Counted from the first letter of the stretch, positions 48,727-58,323 are shown. The stretch: DNA of 64,000 nt from Achromobacter sp. ASV32 (GCF_016428805.1 NZ_JAELTJ010000007.1:34466-98465); one strand, 5' to 3'. The notes: generated by a model from the sequence alone, not told the origin. Made by a program: numbers and translations.

Positions 48727-48731
48727 TGTTC

Positions 48732-49685
48732 TCAGCTCCTTTCGATGCGCGGATCGAACAGGCCTTGCAGGATGTCGACGGCCAGGTTCAGGGCCACGAA
48801 GAACAGCGCCAGCACCAGGATCGTGCCCTGCAAGAGGGGGAGGTCCCGCTGGAAAATGGCGGCATTGAGCAGAAAGCCGGTGCCCGGCCACGAGAACACG
48901 GTCTCGATCAGGATGGACCCGCCCAGCAAATACCCAAGCTGCAAGCCCATTACGGCAAGCGCCGTCGGCGCGCAATTCTTGACCACGTGCAGGAACACCC
49001 CCAGCTCCGTCAGGCCGCGTGCACGCAGGCCCACCACGAATTCCTGCGCCAGGGTCTCGGCGACCAGGGCGCGCACGGTGCGCGCGATGATGCCCATCGG
49101 GATGACAGACATGGTCACGGCCGGCAGAATCATGTGGCGCAAATGCGCCCAGTCGACCGTCCATTCGCCCGAACCGCCGGGACCCGCACCGGTCGGCGGC
49201 AACCAGCCCAGCTGCGCCGAAAACACGATGACCAGCACCATGCCCAGCCAGTAATGCGGCACGCTGACGCCTATCACCGAGACGAACGAGGCCATGCGGT
49301 CCAGTAGCGAATTGCGGTGATAGCCACCGACAAAGCCCAGGAATGCGCCCACGACGAAACCCAGCATCGTCGCCACACAGGCCAGGCGCAGCGTATTGCC
49401 CACGGCGTTGATCACCTCGGCCGCCACGGGACGGCCAGAGGCGATCGACGTGCCCAGGTCTCCGTGCAGCGCGCGCCATAGCCAGCCTGCGAACTGCTCG
49501 GGCAAGGGCCTGTCGAAACCGTACAGCTGCATCAACTGCCGTTGCAGGTCGGCCGATGCGTCGGGCGGCAGAATCGACACCAGCGGATCGCCCGGCGCCA
49601 GATGAATCAACAGGAAGCAGAGCAGCGCAACCCCTGCCATGATGGGCAGGGCGTACAGCACGCGCCGAAATAGGTAGAACAACAT
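48732..49685 (-). CDS. Peptide ABC transporter permease (DppB-like)
   Basis: A 317-residue permease with six predicted TM helices: IHLAPGDPLVSILPPDASADLQRQLMQLYGFDRPLPEQF following the first helix, EFVVGLRARGLTELGVFLHVVKNCAPTALAV (EAA loop), and ETVFSWPGTGFLLNAAIFQRD near the end. It is 60 bp downstream of the binding-protein gene stop and is followed by its partner permease after 5 bp. Confidence 0.92.
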   Translation of the reverse strand: MLFYLFRRVLYALPIMAGVALLCFLLIHLAPGDPLVSILPPDASADLQRQLMQLYGFDRPLPEQFAGWLWRALHGDLGTSIASGRPVAAEVINAVGNTLRLACVATMLGFVVGAFLGFVGGYHRNSLLDRMASFVSVIGVSVPHYWLGMVLVIVFSAQLGWLPPTGAGPGGSGEWTVDWAHLRHMILPAVTMSVIPMGIIARTVRALVAETLAQEFVVGLRARGLTELGVFLHVVKNCAPTALAVMGLQLGYLLGGSILIETVFSWPGTGFLLNAAIFQRDLPLLQGTILVLALFFVALNLAVDILQGLFDPRIERS

Positions 49686-49745
49686 AGGCGGTACCCGCTA
49701 AGTGCGCCGGATGCCCTTGCCAAGCGGCATCCGGCGCGTTCCAGG

Positions 49746-51407
49746 TCAGTCCATGGACATCGTGGCGATATCGATGAACCAGCTCTTGGGCTGGACGACG
49801 CCCTTGACCTTCGGCGAGATCGCGCGCGGGCCTACATCGTGCGCGATCCACACGAATGGCGCTTCCTCGACCACCCGCGCATGCAGCCTGGCCAACGCGG
49901 CATCGCGTTCGGCCGGCGCGAAAGTGGTGCGCGCATCCTTGATCAGCCCGTCGATTTCGGCGTTGCCGAAGTAGCCCCAATTGTTGGAGGTGGGCGGAAA
50001 GGTCTTGGTGCTGACAAACCGCACGATGGCAAAGAACGGATCCATGGCCGCGAAACTGACGTTGATGGCATCGCTGCCGTTGGCGGACGGATCCTTTGCG
50101 CCCTTACGCCAGTTGGTGAACAAGGTGTTCCACTCCACCACGTCGAAGCTCACGTCGAAATAGCAGTCCTTCAGGTTCTGCTGCACGAACTCATTCATGG
50201 GCAACGGCTGCATCTGGCCCGAACCGGAGGCCGATGTCTGCACCTTCACCTTGACGGGCTTGGCCTTGGAATAGCCGGCCTCGGCCATCAGCTTGCGGGC
50301 CGCGTCCGGGTCGTACCTGATGTCGAACCTGGGATTTCCCCACCACGGATGGCCCGGCGGCACCGTGCCCTTGGGCTCGGCCATCATGCCGCCCAGCAAT
50401 TGCTTGAGCTCGCCCCGGTTCACGCACAGGTTGGCGGCCTGCCGCACGCGCGGGTCCAGCCAAGGCGAGCCCTCCTTGAACGACAACTGCCACGGCCAGA
50501 CATGCGGCTGCTCATTGGCGTAGATGATGAAGCCGCGGCTCTTGATCGCCTCGAAGGCGTCGGGGGCCGGCGCCTCGATCCAGTCCACCTGCCCCGACAT
50601 CAGCGCGGCCGTGCGCGAATTGGCTTCGGGCAGCGGCAGCATCACCACGCGGTCGATCTTCGGCCGCCGCTTCTCGTCCCAGTACGAGTCGTTCTTGACC
50701 ACTTCCAGGCGCTCACGCGGCACGAACTTCGACATCTTGAACGGCCCGGTTCCCGAGGCATCCGCGGCAAACGCGGCCCACGCCTTCTGCGACCGCTCGG
50801 CCGGATCGGTCACCGACGCGGGCACCTCGGCCAGCTTCTTGTTCCATTGGGCCGGCGACGCCATGAACAAATTCGTCAGGTTGATGGGCAGGAAGGAGTC
50901 CGGCTCGGACGTGGTCAGCTCCACCGTCAGATCGTCGATCTTGCGCGCCGACACCAACGTGGGCATGCGCGATGCCGTGACGCCGACCTGGCTGGGATCG
51001 AACTGCGGCGCCTGCTTGTCCAGCACCTTGCCCACGTTCCACACCACGGCGTCGGCATTGAAGGCGGACCCATCGTGAAACGTCACGCCCGGACGCAGCT
51101 TGAAGATCCACTTGGTCTTGTCGGTGGCACCCACGTCCCAGGACACGGCCAGATCCGAGATCAGCACACTGGGGCCATCTTTCTTGGACAGGTCCCATTG
51201 CGTCAATCCGTCGTACATCGGAATGCCCGTAAAGCGGTTGCCCTCGAAGCCCTGATCGGGCTGGCCCAGCGTGCGCGGAATGTCGGCCGCGGTCATGCCG
51301 ATGCGCAGGACTTTTTCGGCGTGGGCTGCGCCGGGAGCAACCCCGACCGCGCCCGACAGTGCCAGGGCGGCGACCAGGACGTTGCTGCGGATACTTCGTG
51401 TCTGCAT
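49746..51407 (-). CDS. ABC transporter substrate-binding protein, family 5
   Basis: A 553-residue periplasmic protein. A signal peptide (LVAALALSGAVGVAPGAAHA) precedes EKVLRIGMTAADIPRTLGQPDQGFEGNRFTG. KTKWIFKLRPGVTFHDGSAFNADAV and SGTGPFKMSKFVPRERLEVVKNDSYW are SBP_bac_5 hallmarks. ATG 51407 is preferred over 51446. It differs from the first importer's receptor at 5180, so the ligand is probably distinct. First gene of an operon of binding protein, two permeases and two ATPases. Confidence 0.9.
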   Translation of the reverse strand: MQTRSIRSNVLVAALALSGAVGVAPGAAHAEKVLRIGMTAADIPRTLGQPDQGFEGNRFTGIPMYDGLTQWDLSKKDGPSVLISDLAVSWDVGATDKTKWIFKLRPGVTFHDGSAFNADAVVWNVGKVLDKQAPQFDPSQVGVTASRMPTLVSARKIDDLTVELTTSEPDSFLPINLTNLFMASPAQWNKKLAEVPASVTDPAERSQKAWAAFAADASGTGPFKMSKFVPRERLEVVKNDSYWDEKRRPKIDRVVMLPLPEANSRTAALMSGQVDWIEAPAPDAFEAIKSRGFIIYANEQPHVWPWQLSFKEGSPWLDPRVRQAANLCVNRGELKQLLGGMMAEPKGTVPPGHPWWGNPRFDIRYDPDAARKLMAEAGYSKAKPVKVKVQTSASGSGQMQPLPMNEFVQQNLKDCYFDVSFDVVEWNTLFTNWRKGAKDPSANGSDAINVSFAAMDPFFAIVRFVSTKTFPPTSNNWGYFGNAEIDGLIKDARTTFAPAERDAALARLHARVVEEAPFVWIAHDVGPRAISPKVKGVVQPKSWFIDIATMSMD

Positions 51408-51720
51408 TGTGATTCTCCGAAGTCTTGATGGGCATGAAGCCGTCATGAGGCACCAGCACCAGGCCGGCTCCGCGCAGGCCTGTCAGGCAGGTGCACAGTG
51501 CTGGTACACAAATTTTGTACAAGCAACTTCCATGCCATTGATCGCGAATTTGCGGAAGTACGGGGGTAAATACGGAGTCAATACAGAAAATCTGCCCTCA
51601 GCGGGCCATGCCGAGACGCGCGCGGCCCGCCCGCGCAATAACGCGCAAGCCGCTAGGGGTACACCGCGTCGCCGCCGGCACCAAGCCGGCGCAGCGTGCC
51701 CGGTATTGGTGCGCCGGGCG
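51408..51720 (-). other. Intergenic region upstream of the second peptide ABC operon
   Basis: This 313-bp gap separates the carbamoylase stop (51721) from the binding-protein start (51407), both minus strand. It holds a GCCCGG/CCGGGC inverted repeat at 51698-51719 that could terminate carbamoylase transcription, an AT-richer middle (51515-51595) likely to hold the operon promoter, and another stem-capable GCCGGCACCAAGCCGGC at 51674-51690. No gene is supported. Confidence 0.5.
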
Positions 51721-52998
51721 TTACGCCGCCACGCCCGCTTGCGCCAGCATGGCGCGCAGCAGGACGTTGCATCCTGCTTCCAGGTGATCAGGGCGTGCGT
51801 CTTCGATCTCGTTATGGCTGATGCCGTCCTTGCAGGGCACGAAGATCATGGCCGCCGGTGCCACCCGGGCCATGTATACGGCGTCGTGTCCCGCGCCGCT
51901 GACCACCTCCATGGCCGACAAGGACAAGTCCCTTGCGCCATCCCGCACCGCCTGGACCAGCGCTTGCGCAAACGGCTGCGGCGCGAAGTAAACCACCTGC
52001 TCCACGTGGGCCGACACACCGCCGCGCCGGGCCGCCGCGTCCACCGCGGCGCGCAAGGCAACGTCCATCGCCGAAAGCGTCGCGTCATCGGCGGCGCGCA
52101 GGTCCACCGACAGACTCACGCGGCCCGGAATGACATTGCGGGAATTCGGAAACACGTCCATCCAGCCCACGGTGCCACGCGCGTTCGGCGCATGGGCCAG
52201 CGCGATGTCATTGACCGCGCGCACCAGGTCGCTGGCCGCCAGCAGCGCATCGCGCCGCAACGGCATGGGCGTCGGACCGGCATGCGCTTCCACACCGGTC
52301 AGCACCACGTCGTACCAGCGCTGGCCCAGGGCCGCCGTGACCACGCCGATCACGGTGTCTGCGGCCTCCAGCACCGGCCCCTGTTCGATATGCGCCTCGA
52401 AATAGGCGCCCACGCCATCGCGCGCCAGCGGAGGCACGGCGGCGGCGCCGGCATAGCCGATCGCGGCCAGGGCGTCACGCACGCTGACGCCGTCGCGGTC
52501 ACGCTGCCCCAGCGCGTGGTCCAGCGTGAAGGCGCCGGCGTATACGCCCGAACCCATCATGACGGGCACGAAGCGCGATCCCTCTTCGTTCGTCCACACC
52601 ACCAGTTCCAGCGGCGCCTCGGTTTGCACACCCGCGTCGTTCAGCGTGCGTAGCACCTCCAGGCCCGCCAGCACCCCGTAGTTGCCGTCGAACTTGCCGC
52701 CGGTGGGCTGGGTGTCGATATGGCTGCCCGTCATGACGGCGGGCAAGGCATTGTTGCGGCCCGGACGGCGCGCGAAGATATTGCCGATGGCATCCACGCG
52801 CAGCTCACACCCTGCCTGGCGCGCCCAATCCGAAAACAGGTCGCGGCCCTGGCGGTCCAGATCGGTCAGGGCCAGTCGGCAGACCCCGCCCTTGTCGGTG
52901 GCGCCGATGCGAGCCAGGTCCATCAAGGATTGCCACAGGCGCGCGCCGTCCACGCGCAGATCAGCCAGGGAATCGACGGCATTGGCGGCAAGGGTCAT
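51721..52998 (-). CDS. M20 family N-carbamoylase/allantoate amidohydrolase-like enzyme
   Basis: A 425-residue zinc hydrolase of the hydantoinase/carbamoylase type. SLMDLARIGATDKGGVCRLALTDLD at the start, VMTGSHIDTQPTGGKFDGNYGVLAGLEVL with metal His and Asp, VVWTNEEGSRF with the Glu pair, EAHIEQGPVLEA, and PSRNVIP-like FPNSRNVIPGRVSL, then SGAGHDAVYMA and the final SHNEIEDARPDHLEAG region, all fit. It would remove a carbamoyl or similar group from N-carbamoyl amino acids. ATG 52998 has AGGAG upstream. It precedes the peptide ABC operon, which may import its substrate. Confidence 0.88.
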   Translation of the reverse strand: MTLAANAVDSLADLRVDGARLWQSLMDLARIGATDKGGVCRLALTDLDRQGRDLFSDWARQAGCELRVDAIGNIFARRPGRNNALPAVMTGSHIDTQPTGGKFDGNYGVLAGLEVLRTLNDAGVQTEAPLELVVWTNEEGSRFVPVMMGSGVYAGAFTLDHALGQRDRDGVSVRDALAAIGYAGAAAVPPLARDGVGAYFEAHIEQGPVLEAADTVIGVVTAALGQRWYDVVLTGVEAHAGPTPMPLRRDALLAASDLVRAVNDIALAHAPNARGTVGWMDVFPNSRNVIPGRVSLSVDLRAADDATLSAMDVALRAAVDAAARRGGVSAHVEQVVYFAPQPFAQALVQAVRDGARDLSLSAMEVVSGAGHDAVYMARVAPAAMIFVPCKDGISHNEIEDARPDHLEAGCNVLLRAMLAQAGVAA

Positions 52999-53119
52999 GA
53001 AAGCTCCTGATACGTGAAAGGGACATCGCCACGCCGCGCGGGCGGGCGGATGATCGGCCATCGAAAAATAATGGCTGGTGTACCAGGCACTGCAAATACA
53101 CAATCACGCTGAATCAGGC

Positions 53120-54352
53120 TCACTGTACAGGTACGTTCGGGCTATCTGTATAGGCCAGAATGCGCAATGCGAGCCGTACCCGCGCCTCATTGGGATAGTT
53201 GCGGTTCGCCAGGATCACGATGCCCAGCTTGCGCGACGGCACGAACGCCACATACGCGCCAAAGCCGTTGGTGGCGCCGGTCTTGTTGATCCACACCGCC
53301 TCCTGCGGCGCGCGCGGCGGCTGCAAAGCCTGCACCGGCAAGGTTTCGAACGCCACCTTGGCCGAGTTGCCGGCCTCCAGGTCATTCGTCGATACCGGAT
53401 AGCGGTATTGCTCCCAGATCAGGTCCTGCGTCATCGCGCCCAACTGGTAGTAGCCGGTGTGCGTGGCGGCGATGGCGCGCTGGATGTCGGCATCCACGGG
53501 CGCCACGCCCAGGTTCACCTCGACGAAGCGGATCATGTCGCGAGCAGTCGATTTCACGCCATAGGCCTCATCCGCCAGCACGCCCGGATTGACCCGCACC
53601 GGCGCGTTCTGCTTGTTGTAGCCCCAGGCATAGTCCGGCATTTTCCCGGGCGGCACGTTCAGGTAGGTGGCGCGCAGCCCCAGCTTGGGAAACAGTCCCT
53701 GCTCCATCGCCGTCACGTAAGGCTGGCCCAGGCTGCGCGCCGCCGCCACGCCCAGCATGCCGATGCTGGGATTGGCGTAGGTGCGGTGCGTGCCGGGCGC
53801 GTATTGCGGCGTCCAGGCTTTCAGATACGCCATCAACTGGGCCGTGTCCTGCACCGCGTCCGGCACCTGCAAGGGAAAGCCTCCAGCCGTGTGCGTGGCC
53901 AGGTTGATCAATGTCGTCCTGGCAAACGCGCTGCCTTCCAGTTCGGGCACGTACTTGGCAGGACTGTCGTTCAGCGACAGCCTGCCGCTGGCCTGCGCAT
54001 ACCCCGCCAGCGTCACGGTGAAGGTCTTGCTGATCGAACCCAGCTCGAACAGCGTATCGCTGGACACCGGCTTACGCGGGGCGCGCGAGGCATCGCCGTA
54101 GTTGAAAAAACGCTGCTCGCCGTTGCGGGTGACGGCAATCGCCATACCGGGAATGTCGTATTGGCGCATGACCTCGAGCACGGCGGCATTGACGGCGTCG
54201 TCGGCGGGCGCAAGGACCCTGGGCGCATTCGCCGCAGGTGCAGGCGGCGCGGCTTGGGCGGTGGCCCTGGCGTCGGCGGCAGCGGCCGGCCCCGCGCAGG
54301 CGGCCCAGGCCAGCAGCAACCACGGCGCGCGGCATCTCTTCAGTAAACGCAT
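53120..54352 (-). CDS. ampC: Class C (AmpC-type) beta-lactamase
   Basis: A 410-residue serine beta-lactamase with a signal peptide (LLLAWAACAGPAAAA). Active-site elements are in order: SISK at 106-109 (nucleophile and Lys), Y-A-N at 192-194 (the class C YxN motif) and K-T-G at 357-359 (NKTGATNGFG). Family length is normal apart from about 25 extra Ala/Pro residues after the signal peptide. There is no divergent ampR gene; the neighbour upstream is a riboswitch-controlled oxidase, so inducible control by AmpR is not evident. ATG 54352 starts the signal peptide. Confidence 0.9.
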   Translation of the reverse strand: MRLLKRCRAPWLLLAWAACAGPAAAADARATAQAAPPAPAANAPRVLAPADDAVNAAVLEVMRQYDIPGMAIAVTRNGEQRFFNYGDASRAPRKPVSSDTLFELGSISKTFTVTLAGYAQASGRLSLNDSPAKYVPELEGSAFARTTLINLATHTAGGFPLQVPDAVQDTAQLMAYLKAWTPQYAPGTHRTYANPSIGMLGVAAARSLGQPYVTAMEQGLFPKLGLRATYLNVPPGKMPDYAWGYNKQNAPVRVNPGVLADEAYGVKSTARDMIRFVEVNLGVAPVDADIQRAIAATHTGYYQLGAMTQDLIWEQYRYPVSTNDLEAGNSAKVAFETLPVQALQPPRAPQEAVWINKTGATNGFGAYVAFVPSRKLGIVILANRNYPNEARVRLALRILAYTDSPNVPVQ

Positions 54353-54493
54353 GCAATGCTTCCTATCGCGTAGCACCGGCGAGCGCCGGCCAGATCGCGC
54401 CAAGTGTAGGCCGAAATCGCTTCGACCTAGTACTAACCCTAAGTCTCGCCACGCCGGAATTTTGGCTATTCTTTCCCGGTCGATTCAAAACCC

Positions 54494-54669
54494 CGCAGAA
54501 GAGACTCGCCCCCGTGGCGGGCGCCGACGGAGCAACCGCCCCGGAAACTCTCAGGCAACAGGACTGCGCGGTGTAGACAATCTGGAGAGAGGCGCTAGCG
54601 CGCCCACCGAAGGGGATCCCGCAGCGCACGTCGCCCGGGTGAAGCTCTCAGGTACCAAGACAGATGGGG
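54494..54669 (+). promoter_or_regulatory. Tandem glycine riboswitch
   Basis: Two consecutive glycine aptamers are visible. Aptamer 1 is closed by CGCAG (54494-54498) and CTGCG (54564-54568) and has ACGGAGCAA and CTCTCAGGCAACAGGAC segments. Aptamer 2 is closed by ATCTG (54580-54584) and CAGAT (54661-54665) and has GGAGAG, CACCGAAGGGGA and CTCTCAGGTACCAAGAC. The two aptamers are joined by a short linker, as in cooperative glycine riboswitches. It ends 43 bp before the ATG of the DadA-like gene, so it should control that gene in cis. Confidence 0.93.
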
Positions 54670-54711
54670 TGCTGCTGCCGGTTGGCCGCAGCCACGCTAT
54701 CTGGAGCCACC

Positions 54712-55941
54712 ATGCCCCGCATCGCCATCATCGGCGCCGGTATCACCGGCGTCACGTCCGCGTACGCCTTGAGCAAACTGGGTTACGACGTCACGGTCTA
54801 CGACCGCCAGCGCTATCCCGCCATGGAAACGTCCTATGCCAACGGTGGCCAGCTGTCCGCCAGCAACGCCGAAGTCTGGAACAGCGCCGCCACCGTCATG
54901 AAGGGCCTGCGCTGGCTGGGGCGCCGTAACGCGCCGCTGCTGCTGAACCCGCGCTTCTCATGGCACAAGTATTCATGGCTGGCCCAGTTCATGGGGCAGA
55001 TCCGCAACTACCGCCAGAACACCATCGCCACCACCCGGCTGGCCATCGAGGCGCGCCAACACCTGTATGCCATGGCCGAGGCGGAAGGCATCGACTTCGA
55101 CCTGGAACGCCGCGGCATCCTGCACATCTACCACGACGCCACCAGCTTCGAGGCCGCGCGCCGCGCCAACGTGCTGCTGCGCGAAGGCGGCCTGGAGCGC
55201 CACGCCGTCACCCCCGAAGAAGCCCGCGCCATCGAACCGGCCTTGCAAACAGCCTGCCACGGCGGCTTCTACACCCCGTCAGACGCCACCGGCGACATCC
55301 ACAAGTTCACCAGCGGCCTGGCGCGCGCGTGCGTGCGTCTGGGCGTGCGCTTCGAGCAAGACGCCGACATCCGCCACATCAGCCGCGACAGCCTGCCCTA
55401 TGTGCTGGACATCGCGCGCGAAGACGGCGCGCGGCGCGAGCAACACGAGGCCAGCGCCATCGTCATCTGCGCTGGCGCCGCCAGCCGCCAGTTCGCGCGC
55501 CAGCTGGGCGATTCCCTGAACATCTACCCGGTCAAGGGCTACTCCATCAGCGTGCACCTGGACGAGGCCGACAGCCGCGCCGCCGCCCCCACCGTCAGCC
55601 TGCTGGACGAAGCCGCCAAGATCGTCACCAGCCGCCTGGGCGACCGCTTCCGCGTGGCCGGTACCGCCGAGTTCAACGGCTTCAACATGGACATCCGCGC
55701 CGAACGCATCCAGCCGCTGGTGGATTGGACCCGCAAGCACTTCCCCGGCGTGCGCACGTCACGCGTGGTGCCCTGGTGCGGCCTGCGCCCCATGACCCCC
55801 AACATGATGCCGCGCGTCGGCCCGGGCAAACGGCCGGGCGTGTTCTACAACACCGGGCACGGGCACCTGGGGTGGACCTTGTCGGCAGCCACGGCGCAGA
55901 TGCTGGCGGCGAGTGTGCGCGAGAGCGTAGCGGTGGCTTGA
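54712..55941 (+). CDS. DadA-like FAD-dependent amino acid dehydrogenase/oxidase
   Basis: A 409-residue flavoprotein of the D-amino-acid dehydrogenase family. The N-terminus RIAIIGAGITGVTSAYALSKLGYDVTVYDRQ is the FAD-binding Rossmann motif; TSYANGGQLSASNAEVWNS is the DadA signature, and the C-terminal GLRPMTPNMMPRVGP, YNTGHGHLGWTLSAATAQM completes the fold. The tandem glycine riboswitch upstream argues that glycine is a physiological substrate or inducer. It lacks a signal peptide. TGGAG lies 5 bp before ATG 54712. Confidence 0.9.
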   Translation: MPRIAIIGAGITGVTSAYALSKLGYDVTVYDRQRYPAMETSYANGGQLSASNAEVWNSAATVMKGLRWLGRRNAPLLLNPRFSWHKYSWLAQFMGQIRNYRQNTIATTRLAIEARQHLYAMAEAEGIDFDLERRGILHIYHDATSFEAARRANVLLREGGLERHAVTPEEARAIEPALQTACHGGFYTPSDATGDIHKFTSGLARACVRLGVRFEQDADIRHISRDSLPYVLDIAREDGARREQHEASAIVICAGAASRQFARQLGDSLNIYPVKGYSISVHLDEADSRAAAPTVSLLDEAAKIVTSRLGDRFRVAGTAEFNGFNMDIRAERIQPLVDWTRKHFPGVRTSRVVPWCGLRPMTPNMMPRVGPGKRPGVFYNTGHGHLGWTLSAATAQMLAASVRESVAVA

Positions 55942-56033
55942 GCGCAAGCTGCCTGCCACGCACTGTCTCGAGCGGGCATGACGGGTCGGGCCATGGCAGC
56001 GGTCAGATCGCCATTGCTACAGTCTGGTGCGTC

Positions 56034-56777
56034 TTACCGCGCCAGCAACTGCGGCACGGACGACGCCAGCAACGTCAGTCCCGAACACGTCAGCAGCCCC
56101 AGCACCGTGCGCCGGAACGCGACCTCGGAAATGCCGATGTACAGGCGGGTGCCCAGCAGCGTGGGGATCAGCATCGCCGGGGCCACCACCGCGAACATGG
56201 GGGCCATGTCGCGGGTGACGATACCGGTGGCCAGGTAGGTGGCCATCGTCACCGACAGCATCGCCAGGTTGAAGTTCTGGATCACGGTGCGCTGTGTGTC
56301 CTTGTTGAAGCCGCGCAGCGTGCACCAGAGCGTGGGCACGCTGCCCGAGAAGCCGCCGATGCCGCCCAGCACGCCGCCCACCATCCCCACCGCGCCGTCA
56401 CCGAGCCGGTTGCCGCCGATGCGCGGCAACCGCTGCGACATCAGCATCACGGGGCACCACAGCGCCAGGAACGCGCCCAGCACGGCCTTGAACCAGTTCA
56501 TGTCCAGGTACGGCAGCACCAGCACGCCCAGCGGAATGCCGGCAAGACCGCCCGCCAGGAAGGGCCATAGCACGTGCCAGTTGAACCCCCGGCGCACCGA
56601 GAACACGGCCAGCAGTTGCCCGGTCAGCGCACCGAACACGGCCAGCGCCGCCGCCAGCCGCGGGTCCAGCACCCAGGCCCAGAACGACATCGCGACCATG
56701 CCGAACGCAAAGCCCGACAGCCCCTGCACAAACCCTGCCACGGCGGCGCCCAGCGCCACGATCCATACCGCATCCAT
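56034..56777 (-). CDS. TauE/SafE family membrane transporter
   Basis: A 247-residue inner-membrane protein with about eight hydrophobic segments. It has the family's two-half organisation: AVAGFVQGLSGFAFGMVAMSFW at the start and MVGGVLGGIGGFSGSVPTLWCTLRGF at the second half. Members export sulfite, sulfonates or organic anions. It is convergent with the DadA-like gene and its substrate is unknown. Confidence 0.85.
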   Translation of the reverse strand: MDAVWIVALGAAVAGFVQGLSGFAFGMVAMSFWAWVLDPRLAAALAVFGALTGQLLAVFSVRRGFNWHVLWPFLAGGLAGIPLGVLVLPYLDMNWFKAVLGAFLALWCPVMLMSQRLPRIGGNRLGDGAVGMVGGVLGGIGGFSGSVPTLWCTLRGFNKDTQRTVIQNFNLAMLSVTMATYLATGIVTRDMAPMFAVVAPAMLIPTLLGTRLYIGISEVAFRRTVLGLLTCSGLTLLASSVPQLLAR

Positions 56778-56928
56778 GCCCTGCCTCTCCGTCTTTATGG
56801 GGGCCGGTTACGGCCTCTTCATGTCATGACCGGGGATTCTAGGCAGGTGGCGCCCGGGAGTCATTTGAAGTGCTGATGAGGGAATAGGTTTTCCGTAATG
56901 CTGCCCTGACAGGCACCTGTCCGGGCGG

Positions 56929-57516
56929 CTAGCCTTCCAGGACTTCGTAGAACCGTTCGGCCTCGCCCGCATCGCCCAGCACGGCCGTCAACTCGCGGAT
57001 GACCGCGGCGCGATACGCCGGCTTGATCACCCAGTCGTCATCGCGCAGGTCCTCGTCCGCGTCCAGGTAGACCAGGCCCACCGCGGCCAACGCGGCGGCC
57101 AGCGTCCACAGGTCAGGCGCCAATTCATCGGGTTCCCATTTGCCGGTGCCATGCATCGCGTACAGGATGCGGCCGCTGGCGATATCCAGGATGAACGGAT
57201 CGGCGTTCAGGTCCGCGACCACCAGCCAGTTGTCCTGCCAGTCCGGCACGCGCCGGCCGTTCGAGGCATCCCAGCGGTAGCCCGCCTGCAAGTCCCACAA
57301 GCGGCGCAGGGCAGGAAAGCACACATTGGTTTCGGACAGCGTGACGCCGACCGGGCCGATATGCGCATGATACGTTTCGCCCCACGGGCCGATCCGGGCG
57401 TAGAAATCCGCCACCACATCCGGCAGCGCCATCTCGCCGCGCCATTCTTCGGGGCCTTGCGGGCGCAGCTCGCCAAAGCGGGCGTAGCGGTCTCGTAGCT
57501 GTTCAATGGAAATCAT
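56929..57516 (-). CDS. SMI1/KNR4 (SUKH)-like protein
   Basis: A 195-residue soluble protein with the SUKH layout: LPDVVADFYARIGPWGETY in the first helix-turn region, WLVVADLNADPFILDIASGRILYAMHGTGKWEPDELAPDLWTLA in the core. SUKH proteins often act as immunity proteins for polymorphic toxins, but they also have housekeeping roles, and no toxin gene lies next to it. It ends 18 bp downstream of the phzF-like gene in the same direction. Family assignment is by overall pattern. Confidence 0.65.
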   Translation of the reverse strand: MISIEQLRDRYARFGELRPQGPEEWRGEMALPDVVADFYARIGPWGETYHAHIGPVGVTLSETNVCFPALRRLWDLQAGYRWDASNGRRVPDWQDNWLVVADLNADPFILDIASGRILYAMHGTGKWEPDELAPDLWTLAAALAAVGLVYLDADEDLRDDDWVIKPAYRAAVIRELTAVLGDAGEAERFYEVLEG

Positions 57517-57534
57517 GGGTCGCGGCCAGCCAGG

Positions 57535-58323
57535 TCAGAGGTAAATGGTGCCGCGCAGGTACAACGCCGCCCGTCCACTGATGATGACGCGGCCATTGCC
57601 CGGCAGCTCGCATTGCAGCTGCCCCTTGCGGGCGCCGCCCTGCTCCGCCGTCAGCGTCGTCTTGCCCAGGCGCTCGGCCCAGTACGGCGTCAGCGAGGTG
57701 TGGGCCGAGCCGGTGACAGGGTCCTCGTTGACCCCCACGCGCGGGCCGAACCAGCGCGACACGAAGTCGTAGCGGGTGGACGGCGCCGTCACGGCCACGC
57801 CGCGCACGTCGAAGGCCGCCAGCGCGGCGAAGTCCGGCTTGATGCCATCGATCAGGGTTTCGTCGTCGATCACCAGCAGGTAATCGTCGGTGCGGTACAG
57901 CGCGCGGGCCTCTTTCAGCCCCAACGCCTGCAGCAACGCGGCGGGGATCGTCTCGGCGACGGGCTGCTTGACGGGAAAATCCATCGCCAGCGACGAGCCG
58001 GCACGGCGCACCAGCAGTTCGCCGCTGCGAGTGGAAAAGCGCAGCAGGTCGTCTTTCACGCCCAGTTGCTCGAACAGCACCCAGGCCGTCGCCAACGTTG
58101 CGTGACCACACAGGTCGACCTCGACGGCGGGCGTGAACCAGCGCAGTTCATATCCATCGCCCTGGCGCACGAAGTAGGCGGTTTCCGACAGGTTGTTTTC
58201 TTCGGCGATGCGCTGCAGCGTGGCATCGGGCAACCAGGCGTCTAGCGGCACCACCGCGGCGGGGTTGCCACCGAAAGGGGTGGCGGTGAAGGCATCTACT
58301 TGGTAAAGGTCGAGTTGGGGCAT
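57535..58323 (-). CDS. PhzF family isomerase-like protein
   Basis: A 262-residue protein of the PhzF/diaminopimelate epimerase-like fold. FTATPFGGNPAAVVPLDAWLPDATLQRIAEENNLSETAYFV contains the family N-terminal Glu region; VDLCGHATLATAW and VNEDPVTGSAHTSLTPYWAERLG carry the conserved CGHAT and PVTGSAH motifs, and QGGARKGQLQCEL ends it. No other phenazine genes are present, so it is a stand-alone member of unknown substrate. Confidence 0.9.
   Translation of the reverse strand: MPQLDLYQVDAFTATPFGGNPAAVVPLDAWLPDATLQRIAEENNLSETAYFVRQGDGYELRWFTPAVEVDLCGHATLATAWVLFEQLGVKDDLLRFSTRSGELLVRRAGSSLAMDFPVKQPVAETIPAALLQALGLKEARALYRTDDYLLVIDDETLIDGIKPDFAALAAFDVRGVAVTAPSTRYDFVSRWFGPRVGVNEDPVTGSAHTSLTPYWAERLGKTTLTAEQGGARKGQLQCELPGNGRVIISGRAALYLRGTIYL

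Noticed and set aside
47836..49980. A 714-codon minus-strand frame
   Set aside because: Only the last 296 codons encode the permease; the rest overlaps the other permease gene in the wrong frame.
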